From Bradyrhizobium sp. CCGUVB1N3 (lineage in GTDB: Bacteria; Pseudomonadota; Alphaproteobacteria; Rhizobiales; Xanthobacteraceae), in contig NZ_JANADR010000001.1 of NCBI RefSeq assembly GCF_024199925.1, positions 9,675,501 to 9,739,500 on the forward strand: a DNA stretch of 64,000 nt, given 5' to 3'. This document shows positions 61,397 through 64,000 of this stretch, in pieces (position 1 is the first letter of the stretch; each line of letters opens with the position of its first letter). Position numbers and translations under genes: made by a program. The notes beneath the pieces were generated by a model that ran no database searches, had not been told where the DNA came from, and worked only from the letters and a program-made list of their open reading frames with translations.

Positions 61397-62548
61397 ATGG
61401 AGTCAATCCGCGTATGCACGCATGCTGGGCCGGGCGCTGAACCCGTCATCCGCACCGTGCCGTGGCCGAAGGTCGGGAAGAAGGCCGCGTTGATCAAGGT
61501 CGGCGCCTGCGGCGTCTGCGGCACCGACCTGCACATTCTCAGGGGACATTGGCCGAAGCCGCTGCCCTGGCCGTTCACGCTCGGACACGAACTCGGCGGC
61601 GTCATCGTCGAATGCGGCGACGAATTCACCGAGGACTTCATGAGCAAGCCGCTTCACGTCGGATCGAAGGTGATGATCCCGCCGCTGATGCCCTGCGGCC
61701 GCTGCTACTACTGCATCCATTATCCGGCGACGGCCAACAAGTGCCTGACGCCCGTCTATTACGGCCGCTATCTCGGCTTCGACAAGGCGCCGCATCTGTG
61801 GGGCGGCTGGGCCGAATACGTCTATGTCGATCTCGACCTGCTGCCGGGCACCAAGATCTACAAGCTGCCCGACGACATGTCGCTGCGTCTGGGCGCGCTG
61901 TCCGAACCGCTGACGTCCTGCATCCGCGCCTTCAACCGCGCGAGCCGCGCCGGCGGCTTCACCTGGGGCGACACGGTCGTGATCCAGGGTTCGGGTCCGA
62001 TCGGCATTCTGGCGGTCGCGGCTGCGCGGGAGATGGGAGCAGGGCGCGTGATCTGCGTCGGCGCTCCGGAAGAGCCGCGGCTCAAGCTCGCGCGCGAGTT
62101 CGGTGCGGAGGCGACAGTGAATATCGAGGAGCTGAAGACGCCGCAGGATCGCATCAAGGCCGTGCGCGACATCGTCGGCGGTTTCGGCGCCGATCTCGTG
62201 ATGGACTGCTCGGGCCATCCCTCTGCCGGCCCCGAAGGCATCGAGATGCTGCGCGACGGCGGCACCTATGTCGAGATGGGCCAGTTCACCGATGCCGGAT
62301 CGATCGAGACCTCCTGGCATCGCATCTGCACCAAGGACCTCAACGTGCTCGGCTCCTGGGGCTTTACCGGCAACGACCTGCCGCTCGGCGTCGACATGCT
62401 CTACCGCACGGCGGGCAAATATCCATGGTTGAAGATGCAGACGATCTATCCGTTCACGGAACAGGGCGTCGCGCAGGCGGTCGCGGATGCGATAGCGATG
62501 AAGACGGTGAAGTCGACCATCGTGCCTTGGCCGGAATTGGTGGGGTAG
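61397..62548 (+). CDS. Zinc-binding alcohol dehydrogenase (MDR superfamily)
   Basis: 383 residues from ATG 61397 (gcgaggaa upstream). Catalytic zinc site: GACGVCGTDLHIL (about 36-48) and TLGHELGG (His about 62), structural zinc Cys set MPCGRCYYCIHYPATANKC (about 100-118), and NAD(P)-binding GSGPIGILAVAAAREM (about 200-215). A medium-chain dehydrogenase similar to threonine/sorbitol dehydrogenases; substrate unknown. Confidence 0.93.
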   Translation: MESIRVCTHAGPGAEPVIRTVPWPKVGKKAALIKVGACGVCGTDLHILRGHWPKPLPWPFTLGHELGGVIVECGDEFTEDFMSKPLHVGSKVMIPPLMPCGRCYYCIHYPATANKCLTPVYYGRYLGFDKAPHLWGGWAEYVYVDLDLLPGTKIYKLPDDMSLRLGALSEPLTSCIRAFNRASRAGGFTWGDTVVIQGSGPIGILAVAAAREMGAGRVICVGAPEEPRLKLAREFGAEATVNIEELKTPQDRIKAVRDIVGGFGADLVMDCSGHPSAGPEGIEMLRDGGTYVEMGQFTDAGSIETSWHRICTKDLNVLGSWGFTGNDLPLGVDMLYRTAGKYPWLKMQTIYPFTEQGVAQAVADAIAMKTVKSTIVPWPELVG

Positions 62549-62700
62549 AGGAGTTGCTGTCGGGTGGGTTGGAATCCACCCTGCGTTCGAGCCAGCCGCG
62601 CGTCGCCCTTTCACCGCCCAAAAAGTTCCATCAGGAATCCGCGAGATATCCCCGCTGAGGTGAAACTTAAGCCCAAGTTCCGGCTTTCACTTCTCGGGAG

Positions 62701-63219
62701 ATGACTGTGAAGCGAATCCTGAAACCCCTGACTTACATCCTGGCCGTCGTCTACTTCCTGGTGGACGCGGTCTTCATGTCCGTGGCGAGGCCCATATCGC
62801 GCTGGCTTGGGCGGCATCTGGAATTCAAGCGGTTACGCGCCTGGATCAGATCGCTGCCGCCTTATCCCTCGCTCGCCCTGTTTTCCGTGCCCGTGATCGT
62901 CCTGGAGCCCGTCAAGCCCGTGGCAGCCTACCTCGCCGCAACGGGCCAGATTGTCAGCGGCGCTGTGGCTTTCATCATCGGCGAATTGCTCAAGCTCGTG
63001 CTGGTCGAGCGCCTGTTCCATCTGACGCGCGACAAGTTGATGAGGATTCCGGCTTTTGCCTGGGCTTATGGGAAGTTCGCCGAGGTGAGGGCATGGCTGC
63101 AAGCAACCGAGGCTTGGCGTGCCGTCCGCGCCTTGAGCCGCGCGGCGCGGGACCTTGTCGTGCAAGCCAAATCGAGGCTCGTCGGTGGCGTCAGCAAGCT
63201 CGCGACCTTTCGGGACTAG
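62701..63219 (+). CDS. Hypothetical membrane protein
   Basis: 172 residues from ATG 62701; cgggag lies directly against this ATG, so the GTG at 62707 (spacing 6) may be the real start, giving MKRILKPLTYILAVVYFLVD. Two hydrophobic regions (TYILAVVYFLVDAVFMSVA and IVSGAVAFIIGELLKLVLV) and a basic, helical C-terminus (ALSRAARDLVVQAKSRLVGG). Family not recognised. Confidence 0.7.
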   Translation: MTVKRILKPLTYILAVVYFLVDAVFMSVARPISRWLGRHLEFKRLRAWIRSLPPYPSLALFSVPVIVLEPVKPVAAYLAATGQIVSGAVAFIIGELLKLVLVERLFHLTRDKLMRIPAFAWAYGKFAEVRAWLQATEAWRAVRALSRAARDLVVQAKSRLVGGVSKLATFRD

Positions 63220-63242
63220 CGCTCGATAGAGCAATCTGCCCT

Positions 63243-63596
63243 TCAGGCGAGCTTGCGCGGTGCCGCGGTTGCCTTGTCTCCGGTGTTCGGCGTGCCGGTC
63301 GGCTCAATCAACAGAAGATGAACCTCTTCACGCGCCACGGGGCGATGTTCGACGCCCTTGGGGACGATGTAGAGCTCGCCTGGCTCGAGCGTCACCGTGC
63401 GATCGCGCAATTCGATGTCGAGGCTGCCTTTCAGGACGAGAAAGAAGTCGTCGGTGTCCGCGTGGCTATGCCAGGTGAACTCTCCCTTCACCTTCACCAC
63501 CATCACGTCGCAGTCGTTGAAGGTGGCGACGGTGCGCGGAGACCAGAACTCCCCGAATGTCGCGAGCTTGTCGGCAAGCGATATCTTGTCGGCCAT
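63243..63596 (-). CDS. Cupin domain protein
   Basis: 117 residues. Cupin motif 1 GEFTWHSHADTDDFFLVLKG (about 38-57; His-His-Glu-like set) and motif 2 LEPGELYIVPKGVEHRPVA (about 70-88). A single small beta-barrel metal-binding domain; enzymatic or binding role unknown. Confidence 0.9.
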   Translation of the reverse strand: MADKISLADKLATFGEFWSPRTVATFNDCDVMVVKVKGEFTWHSHADTDDFFLVLKGSLDIELRDRTVTLEPGELYIVPKGVEHRPVAREEVHLLLIEPTGTPNTGDKATAAPRKLA

Positions 63597-63806
63597 GCAT
63601 CACCCGTGTTGCGTTGATCTCGTGCAGTAGCGATTTGGGATCGAACTGCTGACGCGACAAGGGGAAACCGGGTTGTCTTGGGATCCCTGGGTTGCTGCCC
63701 AGCAGGTTCGTTGACCTAGGTCAACATTCTCAGAACCAAAAGAATCTCATGCTGCACCACCATCATCTTGCCAGCGGATCGGCATCACATTCGTCGAGCG
63801 AGCAAC

Positions 63807-64000
63807 ATGAGATTTCCAGCAGGGGTCGTCGCGGGAATGCTCTTGCTCACAGGCACGGCGACGAGCCATGCCGTGGTTCGCATTACGAATGATCGAGGCG
63901 GACAGATTGGCTACTACATCGAAAGATACGAGAAATTGCGTGCCTCGCGTCAATCGGTCGTCATCGACGGCCTTTGCGCCTCCGCCTGCACGATCGTCCT
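63807..64000 (+). CDS. Secreted protein, C-terminus beyond window
   Basis: 65 codons are present from ATG 63807 to the window end. Signal peptide MRFPAGVVAGMLLLTGTATS with cleavage near SHA, then VVRITNDRGGQIGYYIERYE and VVIDGLCASACTIV. The serine in SACTIV with the preceding VVIDG resembles a ClpP/crotonase-like serine region found in short secreted Bradyrhizobium proteins, but the sequence is too short to decide. Confidence 0.7.
   Translation, partial: MRFPAGVVAGMLLLTGTATSHAVVRITNDRGGQIGYYIERYEKLRASRQSVVIDGLCASACTIV

Noticed and set aside
61403..62614. 403-residue minus-strand frame opposite the alcohol dehydrogenase
   Set aside because: Shadow ORF; the plus strand carries all zinc and NAD motifs.

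Overview
The window is GC-rich alphaproteobacterial DNA, most likely Bradyrhizobium or a close relative. The evidence is the codon and GC style, a DUF3551 protein, a BTLCP-type transglutaminase-like protein, a tandem PilZ protein, and several families of palindromic intergenic repeats typical of Bradyrhizobiaceae chromosomes. Genus assignment is inference.

Layout. 1-8327: a peptide-uptake locus on the minus strand (M20 peptidase, two Dpp-type permeases, a fused double ATPase, an M81/MlrC-type peptidase) with the substrate-binding protein divergent on the plus strand; REP-like palindromes sit in its intergenic gaps. 8550-14051: a GT-C glycosyltransferase, a Bcr/CflA efflux pump, a small membrane protein and an animal-type haem peroxidase. 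14182-28772: a 14.6-kb integrative island. 29025-36092: lipoprotein, FAD monooxygenase, CHCC zinc protein, membrane proteins, two hydrolase/membrane genes, CysE, DUF3126. 36197-41091: a molybdopterin oxidoreductase-ferredoxin-ferredoxin reductase operon with a divergent AraC regulator. 41162-49124: small hypothetical genes, hydrolase, GNAT, gamma-carbonic anhydrase, and a relic of a REP-associated transposase. 49288-55186: a spermidine/putrescine-type ABC operon with an Asp/Glu racemase and a divergent GntR regulator. 55235-64000: PaiB and MocR-type regulators, BTLCP, PilZ, an MFS gene broken by an amber codon, a zinc alcohol dehydrogenase, a cupin, and a truncated secreted protein.

The most interesting object is the island. 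It has integrated into the anticodon loop of a host tRNA-Leu(UAA) gene and has cut that gene into two halves 14.6 kb apart (3' half at 14134-14190, 5' half at 28764-28803), sharing only a 9-bp core. Neither island end restores the tRNA. Instead the island carries its own complete but divergent tRNA-Leu(UAA) gene (26966-27264), just downstream of its tyrosine integrase. That replacement gene is interrupted by a 213-nt group I intron at exactly the position that corresponds to the integration core. The inferred logic is that the island destroys an essential tRNA, supplies a replacement (so that imprecise loss of the island would be lethal), and hides the replacement's own attachment site behind a self-splicing intron so the integrase cannot use it.

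Island cargo is defence-like: an intact IetA/IetS pair (AAA+ ATPase and subtilisin-like protease), an Mrr-nuclease/STAND NTPase gene split by an IS256-family insertion within a catalytic-site codon, a protein with an HEPN-like RxxxxH motif, and a second gene truncated by an IS3-family element without a target duplication.
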